Positions 17,186-26,508 of a stretch of DNA of 64,000 bases are shown piece after piece. The notes below the pieces were generated by a model, which worked only from the letters and a program-made list of their open reading frames with translations, had not been told where the DNA came from and did not search any database. Origin of the DNA: Polaribacter sp. Hel_I_88 (GTDB taxonomy: Bacteria > Bacteroidota > Bacteroidia > Flavobacteriales > Flavobacteriaceae); the NCBI RefSeq assembly GCF_000687935.1, contig NZ_JHZZ01000001.1, positions 558,001 to 622,000 of the forward strand, read 5' to 3'. How positions within the stretch are numbered: position 1 is the first letter of the stretch; each line of letters begins with the position of its first letter. The translations under genes and the position numbers were made by a program.

Positions 17186-20100
17186 TATTGCTTTAATATT
17201 TTTATTGGTTTAGCATTTTTTAAAGATAATTTTAAAATATAAATTCCTTTAGAAAAGTTACTAAATGGTATTTTTAGTTTTTCTGAAACGATAGCATTTG
17301 TTTGTTTATAAACCATTTTACCTGTCATATCAAAAATTACAGCTTGTACATTTTTGTCTTCAATAGTAGAAGGAACATAAATTTCGATAAAGTCTTTTAC
17401 AGGGTTTTTTATAAGAGATACGCGTAATTCAGGATTATTAATTGATAATAAATCTCCAATATTTTTCTCATAAATACCTTCACAATCTTTGGCTGTTTTT
17501 ACTTTTAAAATGCCTCTTTCAAAAATTTTAAAATTAAACTCTCTTTGACTTGTAATACCCACTAAGGTTTCATTAATAAAAACCTCAAAAGGTGGAGTTC
17601 CTTCATCAATCTTAAAAGAAAAATTATTAGATTCTTTTTCTGCAGTTACTTTTAAAGAAATTGGTGTTGCTTCTATTATATTCACTTCAAAACACTGTGT
17701 TTGGTTTAATTCTTCGATATTAACACAAACTAAATAGGTGCCTGGAGCTAAATTTGAAAACTGAAAACCACTAGCTGGAATGTTTTGAGAAATATTTGTT
17801 GCTTCTCCAGTTACTGTTGCTACATACGTATAATCAGCTAAATTTACATCAATTCTAATAAGTCCATCATTGGATTCTGGACACGTTTCTGAAGCTGTAA
17901 AAACAGAAAAAAGTTCGGAAATAGTTACTGAATAATCTTCAGTTTCTCCCCATTCTGTAAGATGATCTGCATCACAAGCTCCAAGTCCAAAACCATCTGA
18001 AGGATCATCATACTCTATAATAACACGCATTCTGGTTTTCCCAATTTTAGCATTATTTGGCACTGTAATAGTAAATGTTGCAGTAGCAACATCTTCAGTT
18101 CTGGAGCCTAAATCATATCTTTCTGTATCGTTATCAAATTCAAAATCTTGATTCCAATCAATAAAAACATAACAATGATCTTGGAAACCTCCTGTATCAA
18201 AAGTTACACTAATCTGCTCAGCCTCACCTCTTAAAAGATTGGTATTTATAGCTGTAAAATCTTGATAACCATCTATTATATCGTTCCCAGAATTATTATT
18301 AATAGTACCAAAAGTAACATTTGTTATATGTTCTGTTCCACCAGCTTCATCTGTAAAAGTTGATGCACAATAAGCAGCTACTTTTGTTGTAAAACTAAAA
18401 ACTGTAGAAAAAACTCCTTCTCCACAATTGTTTTTAGGCTTCACTCTCCAAAAATATTCAGTTACTCCAACAAGATTTGTTGTTGTATAGATGTTTGTTG
18501 CAACATTTCCTGTAGAAATTATATTAGAAAACTCACGATCAGTAGCAATTTCAACATCATAAGAAGTTGCGTTTGCATCATCATTCCATTGCAATTCTTC
18601 TACTAAATTTAAATTTGTAGCATTGTTTGCAGGAGAAGAGAGCGTTAATTCATTAAAATCGGCTGAATTTAATTTAAAATCTACCTTAAGAGATTGGGTT
18701 AAAGTTGCAGAAGTTGATGAAACAATAATTTCATAATCTTGTGGAGTTACATCGTCAAAATTAGAAACTGTCATGGTAATATTACCATCAGCATTAATTG
18801 TTGAAGCACTAAATGACACATTAGAACCAGCTGGTTCTCCAGATGAAGATAGAGAAACAGCTTCAGAAAATCCATTTACAAAATCGAAATTTAAATTATA
18901 ACTTACTGTTTGATTCCCAGTATTACAAGCACTTTGTAAACCATCTGTATTGTTTACGATAAAAGTTGGTACTGTTGAATTAATTGTAAAATTTGTTGCG
19001 TTGATATTGTAAAAAATATTATCAGCAGCTTCTACCATTATTCTTGCAGCACTAGAAGCATTATCAGGAATAATTATTTCCTCTGTTCCATCATTAGCTG
19101 TATTCGATTTTAAAATTATAGGAAAAGTAAGTCCTCCATCTATAGATAATTTTATATTTACAGTGGTACAATTTATGGGAGCAGCGTTTGTTGAACCATT
19201 GTTCCAAGTAATAGTTTGTGTGCTTCCAGTATCCCAAGTTACTGATGTATTTGGTGCAGTAACTGTAAAAGGAGTTGTATCAACCACATTAATTTTCATA
19301 TCATCTCTAGCAGTAGCACCTGCACCAGGATTATTATCTCTAACTATAAAAGAGAAATTTAATTCTCTAGCAACAGAAGGAACAACCTCCCAAGTAGAAA
19401 CTAAACTTCCATTTACAACAGTTTCTAAAGCTGGCATATATCTAACAGGAACATTTTTAGAAGGTAAAGATCTAAATGCTGGACCACCAAAACTCGAGGA
19501 AACTGGTGGCATTGTTGCAATTTCATTATCTAATTGCTCCCAATTATAGGTTAATGAATTTACGCCATCTGCATCATTTCCTGTACCAATTAATTTAAAA
19601 GGTGTAGATTTCGGAATGCTATAATCTAATCCAGCATTAGCAGTTGGTGCTGTATTGTTGGTGTTTGTTAATACTGCACAATCTCCTGATGATTGAATTA
19701 CTGCCCAAATTTGTGCAAGACTAACTGCATGAAAATAATCATCACTATTTCCATTAGCATTCCCAGATTTTACGTTGGGTGAACAAATACCTGCATAGCC
19801 CATAATTGTAGAACCACTTCCAGGTTCTATAGCAGTAGAATTTGTTCTATTACAAGGATTATTTTGTGTGTGGGTTGCACCAAATTGATGACCTAATTCG
19901 TGCGCAACTAAATCAATATCATAAGGATCGCCAACTGGAGAACCTAATCCTGTTACTCCTCTTGCTTTTTGCCCAGTTACACAAACAACACCTAAACCTG
20001 CTAAACCAGATAAAGTACCTCCAGATGTACTAAACACGTGCCCAATATCATAATTTGCATTTCCAATTTGTGCATCACAGATAGTTTGTACTTCATCTAT

Positions 20101-20976
20101 CAGTTCATCAGGATCGTCATCTGTCATTCCATCTGTAGCAGCATCTAAAAAAATGATGTCTTCATTATTGGTTACCAATTCAAATTTTACGGCTAATTCT
20201 CTCTCAAAAACACCATTTAATCTTGTTAAGGAAGTATTCATAGCAGATAATACTGCCGCTTTTTTTACTTGATCTGAAGCAGAACTAGCTATATTTTGTT
20301 GACTAGCACCTAAATGAAATTGCGCATATTCTCCACTACAAGCCAAAGCTAATCTGTATGTTCTTAAGTTACCATCATTTACGTTTTTTGAAAAATTGGT
20401 ATTCAAAAATTCTTTGTTTGCAGCCTCTTCTACCTCACATTGAAAACTTAAATCAACATCATTTAAACTGCTTTTTTTGTAAATAATATATTCTTTTTGA
20501 TCTCTAGTATAAGGATCTATATAAATAGTTTCTTTAGCTTCTGAATAAATAACGGCATGAAAACCATCTGATCCTATGCTTATTTTTGCGTTTGCTGATG
20601 TATCATCTATTCCTTTTGCAGTGTAGGATTTTACGTTTGGAAATTTTGCCTGTAATAGGGCATCAAAATTAGAGTTTTCTTGAATTGAGAATTTCGACAA
20701 GCTACCATCTGCATTTGGCAATTCTATAATAGTGTTAGCAGATGCTGATTTTCTAGTTAATTTATCTTCAAAAACACCACTATTTAAAGTAACAATTTCG
20801 TAGTTTGAAGGGAAATTTTTCTTTTGAAAAGTTGCTTTCTTTTGAATAGATGGGTTTTCTTTTTCCTGCTTTTGCCATAATTGTTGTCCATAAAAAGTAG
20901 AACTACTAGCACATAAAATTGCAAGAAAAAGAATAAAAGATAATCTGTTTTTCATAAAAGTATATTTAAAATACAA
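17185..20976 (-). CDS. Secreted reprolysin-like zinc metalloprotease with T9SS sorting domain
   Basis: A multidomain secreted protease of 1263 residues. The likely start is Met8 (MKNRLSFILFLAILC, signal peptide ending near YGQ). The catalytic domain contains H-E-L-G-H-x-x-G-x-x-H (about 359-369) and a Met-turn in TIMGYAGIC, typical of metzincins. It is followed by Ig/cadherin-like segments, an Fn3-like repeat (EYFWRVKPKNNCGEG), a GEVED domain (DWNQDFEFDND and EWGETEDYSV), and a C-terminal type IX sorting domain (LIKNPVKDFIEIYVP ... GIYILKL). The protein should be exported by T9SS and either released or surface-anchored. The substrate is unknown. Confidence 0.9.
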   Translation of the reverse strand: MYFKYTFMKNRLSFILFLAILCASSSTFYGQQLWQKQEKENPSIQKKATFQKKNFPSNYEIVTLNSGVFEDKLTRKSASANTIIELPNADGSLSKFSIQENSNFDALLQAKFPNVKSYTAKGIDDTSANAKISIGSDGFHAVIYSEAKETIYIDPYTRDQKEYIIYKKSSLNDVDLSFQCEVEEAANKEFLNTNFSKNVNDGNLRTYRLALACSGEYAQFHLGASQQNIASSASDQVKKAAVLSAMNTSLTRLNGVFERELAVKFELVTNNEDIIFLDAATDGMTDDDPDELIDEVQTICDAQIGNANYDIGHVFSTSGGTLSGLAGLGVVCVTGQKARGVTGLGSPVGDPYDIDLVAHELGHQFGATHTQNNPCNRTNSTAIEPGSGSTIMGYAGICSPNVKSGNANGNSDDYFHAVSLAQIWAVIQSSGDCAVLTNTNNTAPTANAGLDYSIPKSTPFKLIGTGNDADGVNSLTYNWEQLDNEIATMPPVSSSFGGPAFRSLPSKNVPVRYMPALETVVNGSLVSTWEVVPSVARELNFSFIVRDNNPGAGATARDDMKINVVDTTPFTVTAPNTSVTWDTGSTQTITWNNGSTNAAPINCTTVNIKLSIDGGLTFPIILKSNTANDGTEEIIIPDNASSAARIMVEAADNIFYNINATNFTINSTVPTFIVNNTDGLQSACNTGNQTVSYNLNFDFVNGFSEAVSLSSSGEPAGSNVSFSASTINADGNITMTVSNFDDVTPQDYEIIVSSTSATLTQSLKVDFKLNSADFNELTLSSPANNATNLNLVEELQWNDDANATSYDVEIATDREFSNIISTGNVATNIYTTTNLVGVTEYFWRVKPKNNCGEGVFSTVFSFTTKVAAYCASTFTDEAGGTEHITNVTFGTINNNSGNDIIDGYQDFTAINTNLLRGEAEQISVTFDTGGFQDHCYVFIDWNQDFEFDNDTERYDLGSRTEDVATATFTITVPNNAKIGKTRMRVIIEYDDPSDGFGLGACDADHLTEWGETEDYSVTISELFSVFTASETCPESNDGLIRIDVNLADYTYVATVTGEATNISQNIPASGFQFSNLAPGTYLVCVNIEELNQTQCFEVNIIEATPISLKVTAEKESNNFSFKIDEGTPPFEVFINETLVGITSQREFNFKIFERGILKVKTAKDCEGIYEKNIGDLLSINNPELRVSLIKNPVKDFIEIYVPSTIEDKNVQAVIFDMTGKMVYKQTNAIVSEKLKIPFSNFSKGIYILKLSLKNAKPIKILKQ

Positions 20977-20978
20977 TT

Positions 20979-21012
20979 TTGGTTTTCAAATATAATGAAA
21001 TATTTACCTTTG
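20979..21012 (+). promoter_or_regulatory. Bacteroidetes-type promoter of lipB
   Basis: TTG (20979-20981) and TACCTTTG (21005-21012) match the -33 and -7 elements with a 23-base spacer. The -7 box ends 11 bases before the ATG at 21024, which supports that start and excludes the upstream GTG at 20979, which lies inside the promoter. Confidence 0.6.
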
Positions 21013-21023
21013 TAGTCGTAATT

Positions 21024-21728
21024 ATGAATAGAAACATACAGCTAAAAGACCTTGGTCTTAAAGATTATAAAGAAACTTGGGAGTATCAATCTGAACTATT
21101 ACAAGAAATTGTAGATGTTAAAATTGATAATCGAAGAAATGATAAGACTACAACAACTCAAAATCATTTTTTGTTTGTAGAACATCCTCATGTATACACG
21201 CTTGGTAAAAGTGGTGATTTGAGCAATTTACTTTTAAATGAAAAGCAATTAGCAGAAAAAGAGGCTACTTTTTATAAAATAAACAGAGGTGGAGATATTA
21301 CCTATCATGGTCCAGGACAAATTGTTGGCTACCCAATTTTAGACTTGGAGAACTTTTTTACGGATATTCATAAATATCTTCGTTTATTAGAAGAATCTAT
21401 AATTTTAACCATTGCAGAATATGGTTTAAAAGGCGAAAGAAGTGAAGGTGAAACTGGTGTTTGGCTAGATGTTGGAACACCTTTTGCTCGTAAAATTTGT
21501 GCCATGGGAATTCGTTCTTCTAGATGGGTAACCATGCACGGTTTTGCTTTAAATGCAAACGTTAATTTGGGTTATTTTGACAATATAATTCCTTGTGGAA
21601 TTCGTGGTAAAGCTGTAGCTTCTATGGAAGCTGAATTGGGCAAAAAAGTAAATGAAAAAGAGGTTAAAGAAAAAATTCTAAAGCATTTTAAAGTGCTTTT
21701 TGAAGTTGATGAGATTATTACAGATTAA
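21024..21728 (+). CDS. lipB: Lipoyl(octanoyl) transferase
   Basis: LipB transfers octanoate from acyl carrier protein to the lipoyl domains of ketoacid dehydrogenases and the glycine cleavage H protein. The motifs FVEHPHVYTLGKSGD, INRGGDITYHGPGQIVGYPIL, CAMGIRSSRWVTMHGFALN and IIPCGIRGKAVASME are all present, with the catalytic Cys and Lys pair expected in PCGIRGKAV. I chose the ATG at 21024 (234 residues) because the longer frame begins inside the promoter. It is a single gene, divergent from the metalloprotease. Confidence 0.95.
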   Translation: MNRNIQLKDLGLKDYKETWEYQSELLQEIVDVKIDNRRNDKTTTTQNHFLFVEHPHVYTLGKSGDLSNLLLNEKQLAEKEATFYKINRGGDITYHGPGQIVGYPILDLENFFTDIHKYLRLLEESIILTIAEYGLKGERSEGETGVWLDVGTPFARKICAMGIRSSRWVTMHGFALNANVNLGYFDNIIPCGIRGKAVASMEAELGKKVNEKEVKEKILKHFKVLFEVDEIITD

Positions 21729-21742
21729 TCGTAAAAAAACAA

Positions 21743-22120
21743 TTACATTCCTTTATCTAAATCTTTATCAATAGACACCAAAACTGCTTTTTTTATTTTT
21801 TGAACTATTTCGTTTGTAATTAGATAAAACTCTTCTAAAGTTTTTTCTTTAAAATTAAAATATCTATCGTTAATATGCTCAAAAAAATCCTTAACTCCAT
21901 GCTCAGCTATTAAAGAATATTTTGCATCGTCAGCATATATTTGAACCCGAAAGCACTCCTCTAAATACCTGTCTGTTTTCCAATTTATTTTCCAGAACAT
22001 ATTTGGCTCATAAATGGTAAGGTGAAAATTTTTATCGGGTTTTATTTTATTTAATTGATCAACCAAACTTTTTAATTCCTTAGACATATTAGATACAAGT
22101 ATATTTTTTTGATCTTGCAT
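21743..22120 (-). CDS. Hypothetical protein
   Basis: A 125-residue soluble protein, Lys- and Asp-rich, with no signal peptide or membrane segment. It has an aromatic stretch (NMFWKINWKTDRYLEECF) and a helical C-terminus (EFYLITNEIVQKIKKAVL). I do not recognise a family. An internal ATG (Met12) could be the true start. It lies 53 bases downstream of the nucleoid-associated protein gene on the same strand and may be co-transcribed. Confidence 0.6.
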   Translation of the reverse strand: MQDQKNILVSNMSKELKSLVDQLNKIKPDKNFHLTIYEPNMFWKINWKTDRYLEECFRVQIYADDAKYSLIAEHGVKDFFEHINDRYFNFKEKTLEEFYLITNEIVQKIKKAVLVSIDKDLDKGM

Positions 22121-22173
22121 GTGCTCAATTATTTATCTGAAAAATTTCGTAATTATTAATATTTCTACAAAGC

Positions 22174-23226
22174 CTACTTCTCTTCGTTAAAATACACTTT
22201 GTAATATTTCATTTTTTTCTCTTCATCATATCCTCTTTCTAGATACTCTGAAGCTGCATCTGGTGCATCCACATCTAGTTTTATAGTGATGTTTGTATCT
22301 AACTTAATCTCCGTTTTTAGCTTGTTTTTTTCTTTCTTTAAAACAACTCCAGAAACATCAAAATTGTTTCTGATTAAAACATCATTCAAGTTTTCATAAT
22401 GTTTTTTATAATCTTCAAATAGCTCTTTATGCTTTTCGTCTTCAAAAATTTCGTCCTTGAATTCTTGATAATCTACAGCTTCATGTTCTTTGAAATAATC
22501 TACAGTATTTGCTAAAAAATTCCCTTGTTCTTTCATGCCCAATTCTGGCTTAATTACTTCTTCAGAAAATTCTTTACACAACTCTAAATAATTTTGTGTG
22601 TGCGAATTATAATCATCTGCTAATTTTACAGCTAGGAAATTTTTAATCCAATATTGTGCATCGTAATTATTGTTATCTACTGAAAAAACAACGGTACCTT
22701 CTGTATCTGAAGTATTTAGAATTAAACAACCTTTGTCGATTCTTTTTGTTGAGATTCCTTTTTGAACTACCACATCAAAACTCTCATTATCATCCAAGTA
22801 GGTCTGGAAAAAATCGACTTTATTTTCTATTTTAAAGATTCCAACTGCTTCTGTTAACACATCTTTATATTCTATACCTTCTATAAAAACAACAATTACA
22901 TCTCCAGTTTTTATTTGTGCTGAATTAGATTGCTCAAACAAATGATTTACGATGTTTTTAGAATATTCCACAAACGAACTTTCTTCTTTAAAAACTTCGG
23001 AAGCATAATTATTCAATTCATTTAAACGTACATCTGCATGATGAGTAAAACGATAGCTTTGTGTTAAACTGCCAAATGGTTTTAATAGAAAATTCTTCAT
23101 TAAATCGTAGCTTTCTTGATCAAAACGAATTAAATCGTCTGAAAAAACATTCTGACCACTATTAAATTTATTCGCTACTTTATGAAGAATACATTTGGTA
23201 ATTTCTGCTCTTGTTTTTTTAATCAT
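22174..23226 (-). CDS. 37-kDa nucleoid-associated protein (YejK/NdpA family)
   Basis: A 350-residue protein matching the NA37 family: short N-terminal segment ITKCILHKVANKFNSG, mid motif NYASEVFKEESSFVEYSKNIVNHLFEQS, GDVIVVFIEGIEYKD and FLKTYLD-like FFQTYLDDNESFD. A C-terminal half rich in Glu and Lys follows. Members bind nucleoid DNA in proteobacteria, while the precise role in Bacteroidetes is open. The region upstream (23227-23707) holds no gene, only repeats. Confidence 0.82.
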   Translation of the reverse strand: MIKKTRAEITKCILHKVANKFNSGQNVFSDDLIRFDQESYDLMKNFLLKPFGSLTQSYRFTHHADVRLNELNNYASEVFKEESSFVEYSKNIVNHLFEQSNSAQIKTGDVIVVFIEGIEYKDVLTEAVGIFKIENKVDFFQTYLDDNESFDVVVQKGISTKRIDKGCLILNTSDTEGTVVFSVDNNNYDAQYWIKNFLAVKLADDYNSHTQNYLELCKEFSEEVIKPELGMKEQGNFLANTVDYFKEHEAVDYQEFKDEIFEDEKHKELFEDYKKHYENLNDVLIRNNFDVSGVVLKKEKNKLKTEIKLDTNITIKLDVDAPDAASEYLERGYDEEKKMKYYKVYFNEEK

Positions 23227-23300
23227 CTTTTGAGATTTTGGAGCGTAAAAATAGAAAAAGTTTGTGGATGATTTGGATTTAAATTATGTTTCTGTGATTT

Positions 23301-23552
23301 TTTTTTGACACGGATTTTACGGGTTTTAAATAATAATGCTCTCGATAAAATTGCCACAAATTCACGAATTTATATGTTTGGAATTAAATTATGGTTTTGA
23401 TATGAATATGTTTTTGATACGTATTTTACAGATTTTTACTGATAATTCTTTTGATGAAATGCTCTTTATAAAATGCCACGAATTCACGAATTAATTTGGT
23501 TGGAGTTAAGTTATTCTTTGGTGTATTTTTTTTGATATGGATTTTCACTAAT
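23301..23552. repeat. Degenerate direct repeat, about 2.2 copies of a 120-base unit
   Basis: This part of a 481-base gene-free gap holds two imperfect copies of a unit (about 23301-23410 and 23411-23526) plus a partial third (23527-23552). Shared blocks are T-rich followed by GAYAYGKATTTTAC, TGATAA/ATAATaATGCTCT, and TGCCACRAATTCACGAATT (23353-23371 and 23474-23492). No coding potential is apparent. Confidence 0.6.
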
Positions 23553-23633
23553 AAATTATTCAAAAATTATTAAAGAATAAAAAAAGAAAAAATCACTCTA
23601 AAAGTTAGCAACAGTTTTAGCCCTGATTGCAGC

Positions 23634-23698
23634 ATTTGTTTGAGCTCTTTTTGCCTTTTTCAGGCAAAAAAGCGAGTGCGAAAAGCAGGAAATAGCTT
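23634..23698. repeat. Dispersed hairpin repeat, copy 1
   Basis: ATTTGTTTGAGCTCTTTTT is followed by a hairpin (TTTTTGCC...GGCAAAAA) and then AGCGAGTGC...AGCAGGAAATAGCTT. The same layout, with a diverged hairpin, recurs at 51420-51463. It lies next to the rnhB stop codon and could act as its terminator. Confidence 0.6.
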
Positions 23699-23707
23699 CA
23701 AACGAAA

Positions 23708-24307
23708 TTAAATCTTCAATTTTAATTGTTCTGGTAACAATTTAAATGATTTTCTGTGATGGATATTTGCACCAAATTCGCGAATTGCATTTCTGTGTTC
23801 TTTGGTTGGATAGCCTTTGTTTTTTGCCCAATTGTACATGGGGAATTCCTGATGAATTTTCTCCATATATTCATCTCTATACGTTTTTGCCAACACAGAT
23901 GCTGCTGCAATACTTAAATATTTAGAATCGCCTTTTACGATGGTTTTATGTGGAATTTCTTTGTAATCTTTAAATTTATTGCCATCAATAATTATAAATT
24001 CGGGTGCAATTTTAAGTTGCTCAATTGCTCTGTGCATGCCAGTAATTGAGGCTTGCAAAACGTTTATTTTATCAACTTCTTCTTGCCAAATGAAAGAAAC
24101 GCCAAATGCGAGTGCATTTTCTTCTATAAAAGGCCTTAGTTCTTCCCTTCTTTTTTCTGATAATTGTTTGGAATCGTTTAAAAATGGATGTGTAAAATCT
24201 TTAGGTAAAATTACTGCTGCTGCCACAACTGGCCCACATAAGCAACCTCTGCCAGCTTCATCTGTGCCAGCTTCTAAAGTAAAACCACTAAAATTAGATA
24301 GTAACAT
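23708..24307 (-). CDS. rnhB: Ribonuclease HII
   Basis: RNase HII removes ribonucleotides misincorporated in DNA. The 199-residue protein has the active-site motif [15 protein letters not shown] (Asp16 and Glu17), the later catalytic Asp in IIIDGNKF, and [21 protein letters not shown], all diagnostic for type II enzymes. The C-terminal [13 protein letters not shown] and [11 protein letters not shown] are typical. It is a single gene on the minus strand, divergent from the porin gene. Confidence 0.97.
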   Translation of the reverse strand: MLLSNFSGFTLEAGTDEAGRGCLCGPVVAAAVILPKDFTHPFLNDSKQLSEKRREELRPFIEENALAFGVSFIWQEEVDKINVLQASITGMHRAIEQLKIAPEFIIIDGNKFKDYKEIPHKTIVKGDSKYLSIAAASVLAKTYRDEYMEKIHQEFPMYNWAKNKGYPTKEHRNAIREFGANIHHRKSFKLLPEQLKLKI

Positions 24308-24442
24308 GCTGCAAAGAAAAGAAAACTTTTTATTTTTAGAGGATGCTCTTAAAAGATTGAGTATTTTTTATCAATTTAAACATCCTTTTATAATTAACAT
24401 TTATCACCATAATTATTAACGACACTTTTCGTTTAATTATTT

Positions 24443-24450
24443 TACATTTG
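24443..24450 (+). promoter_or_regulatory. Candidate -7 box for the porin gene
   Basis: TACATTTG matches TAnnTTTG and ends 14 bases before the ATG at 24465. No clear TTG -33 element at normal spacing is seen. Confidence 0.4.
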
Positions 24451-24464
24451 CTTCTGCAAGATTT

Positions 24465-26438
24465 ATGATGACAAAAAAATTATTCTTAACCTTTTTACTG
24501 ATTAGTTTTTCACTTACCACTTTTTTTGGCCAAAGAAAATTAGGTGAAAATGCTTTAAGAGAAAACACCTATTTAAATGGAAATGGTGAGGTTGACACTT
24601 TACGAAATACAGGAGCTACAAAGGTAATTTTATCTGGAAAAACCAAATATACAGATTATAAGATTTTTTCTCATGATAGAGATACTTCCTATATTGACAC
24701 TACACTTACACTACAAAAAGAATATAAATTTAATTTTTTAAGAAAAGATAATTTTGAGTTATTAGCTTTCCATAATCAAGGACAAACTTTTAATAATTTG
24801 GGCTATAGTTTCGATAATGTAAGTCGTTTTTCTGACATTGGTTTTAGTGCTAAACAAGTAAGTTATTTTGAAATTGATGATATAAAATACTACGAAGTTC
24901 CCACACCAACCACCGAAATTTTATACAGAACAGGTTTGCAACAAGGGCAAGTTTTAGATGCACTTTTTACACTAAATTTTTCAAAAAGGTTAAATGTATC
25001 GCTTTCTTACAAGGCAATTCGTTCTTTGGGTGCTTACAGAAGAGCATTGGTAAGTAATGGTAATTTTAGAGGAACTTTTCATTATAGAACTGAAAATAAC
25101 AGGTATGAAGTTAGAGGTCATTTAGCTGCTCAAGACTTTTTTCATCAAGAAAATGGGGGGTTAACTGAGGAAGCTTTGCAAAGTTTTATTGATGAAGATC
25201 CAAACTTTGAACAACGCTCTAGATTAGACGTAAATTTAGAAAACGCAGAAAGTCAGTTTGATGCTAGCAGAGTTTATTTGGAACACAGTTATAAATTACT
25301 CGCAAAAAAAGACACTTTAAACGATAAGGACTTTAGCAATTTAAAAATTGGTCATGTTTTTACAAGTGAAAACAAAAGCTATAATTTTAACCAAACTGGA
25401 ACAACAACCAATATTTTTGGAAGTGCAAATCCCTCTGGTACAACCAATAACGATGCTGAACACTCTATTACAAATAATGAAGTAAATTTAGAATTTAACT
25501 CAAAATATGTTTTAGGTAAATTTAGAGCCAAAGCAAATCTTACCAGCTATTCTTATGGTTATGATACTATTTTAAATAGCAACAGTAGCTTAAATAAACT
25601 AAGATTAGAAGGAAATGCAATTGCTGTTGGTGCAGATTGGAAAGCTAAAATTAAAAACTTTCAATTAAATGCAGATGCTTCTTTAACTCCTGGTGCTGGA
25701 AGACTGGCTGGAAATTATTTAAAAGGAGAAGCAGTGTATAAAAAAGACAGTTTATATACGCTTAAAGGAAGTTTACTAATCAGTTCTAAATTACCAAACT
25801 TTAACACCCTTTTACATCAAAGTAAGTATGATGATTACAATTGGCAAAATGATTTTAGCAACGTAAACACTAGAGATTTAGGCTTTTCTATTGCTTCAAA
25901 ATGGATAAATGCTGACTTAAATTTCACGAACATTGATAATTATACGTATTTTAATGAAAATAATTTACCTCAACAGTTTGAGAATCAAATTACGTATTTA
26001 AAAGTGAAAGCGAATCGTGAGTTTAAATTGGGTAAATTTGGGTTGGATAACACCCTAATGTATCAAAATGTAAGCAGTGGAAGTTCAGTTTTTAGAGTGC
26101 CAGAATTTGTAACCAGAAACACGCTTTATTATACTGATAATTGGTTTAAAGGCAAACCAATGTTGGTAAATATTGGGGTTACTTTTAAGTATTTTACCAA
26201 ATACAACGCAAACGCTTACAATCCATTATTAGCTGAATTTACACTACAAAATACTGAGGAAATTGGTTTCCCAACTTTTGATGTTTTCTTTAATGCAAGA
26301 GTTCGTAGAACGCGTTTGTATTTAAAGGTGGATAATGTAACCTCTAGCTTTACAGAAAAGAATTATTTTTCTGCACCTAATTATCCATATAGAGATTTTA
26401 CAATTCGTTTTGGATTGGTTTGGAATTGGTTTATATAA
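24465..26438 (+). CDS. Putative outer-membrane porin (Porin_10-like)
   Basis: A 657-residue outer membrane protein. A signal peptide (KKLFLTFLLISFSLTTFFG) is followed by an extended beta-rich sequence with alternating aromatic residues, ending in a phenylalanine/isoleucine-rich strand (YRDFTIRFGLVWNWFI), as expected for an outer-membrane beta-barrel. The pattern DTLRNTGATKV ... DTSYIDTTLTLQKEYKFNFLRKD is shared by Bacteroidetes proteins annotated as putative porin. Substrate specificity is unknown. The start may be either of two adjacent ATGs (24465 or 24468). Confidence 0.8.
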   Translation: MMTKKLFLTFLLISFSLTTFFGQRKLGENALRENTYLNGNGEVDTLRNTGATKVILSGKTKYTDYKIFSHDRDTSYIDTTLTLQKEYKFNFLRKDNFELLAFHNQGQTFNNLGYSFDNVSRFSDIGFSAKQVSYFEIDDIKYYEVPTPTTEILYRTGLQQGQVLDALFTLNFSKRLNVSLSYKAIRSLGAYRRALVSNGNFRGTFHYRTENNRYEVRGHLAAQDFFHQENGGLTEEALQSFIDEDPNFEQRSRLDVNLENAESQFDASRVYLEHSYKLLAKKDTLNDKDFSNLKIGHVFTSENKSYNFNQTGTTTNIFGSANPSGTTNNDAEHSITNNEVNLEFNSKYVLGKFRAKANLTSYSYGYDTILNSNSSLNKLRLEGNAIAVGADWKAKIKNFQLNADASLTPGAGRLAGNYLKGEAVYKKDSLYTLKGSLLISSKLPNFNTLLHQSKYDDYNWQNDFSNVNTRDLGFSIASKWINADLNFTNIDNYTYFNENNLPQQFENQITYLKVKANREFKLGKFGLDNTLMYQNVSSGSSVFRVPEFVTRNTLYYTDNWFKGKPMLVNIGVTFKYFTKYNANAYNPLLAEFTLQNTEEIGFPTFDVFFNARVRRTRLYLKVDNVTSSFTEKNYFSAPNYPYRDFTIRFGLVWNWFI

Positions 26439-26445
26439 AACAGCC

Positions 26446-26490
26446 TAGAGCCCATCCTAAATCCTTCCCAAAGGGAAGGACTTTTTAGCA
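26446..26490. repeat. Palindromic intergenic repeat (CCTTCCCAAAGGGAAGG type), copy 1
   Basis: The element contains AGCCCATCCTAAATCC followed by the palindrome CCTTCCCAAAGGGAAGG (26463-26479). The same 17-base palindrome, with a similar left flank, recurs at 46347-46363. It lies between the porin gene and a hypothetical gene and may end the porin transcript. Confidence 0.6.
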
Positions 26491-26508
26491 AGTTTATGAA
26501 GAAGTATT

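Noticed and set aside
20979..21023. Upstream start for lipB
   Set aside because: It lies inside the -33/-7 promoter, so the RNA would not include it.
22174..23226. Considered whether this protein plus the 125-residue hypothetical form a phage or defence module
   Set aside because: The larger protein is a chromosomal nucleoid-associated family member and no integrase, nuclease or phage gene is near.
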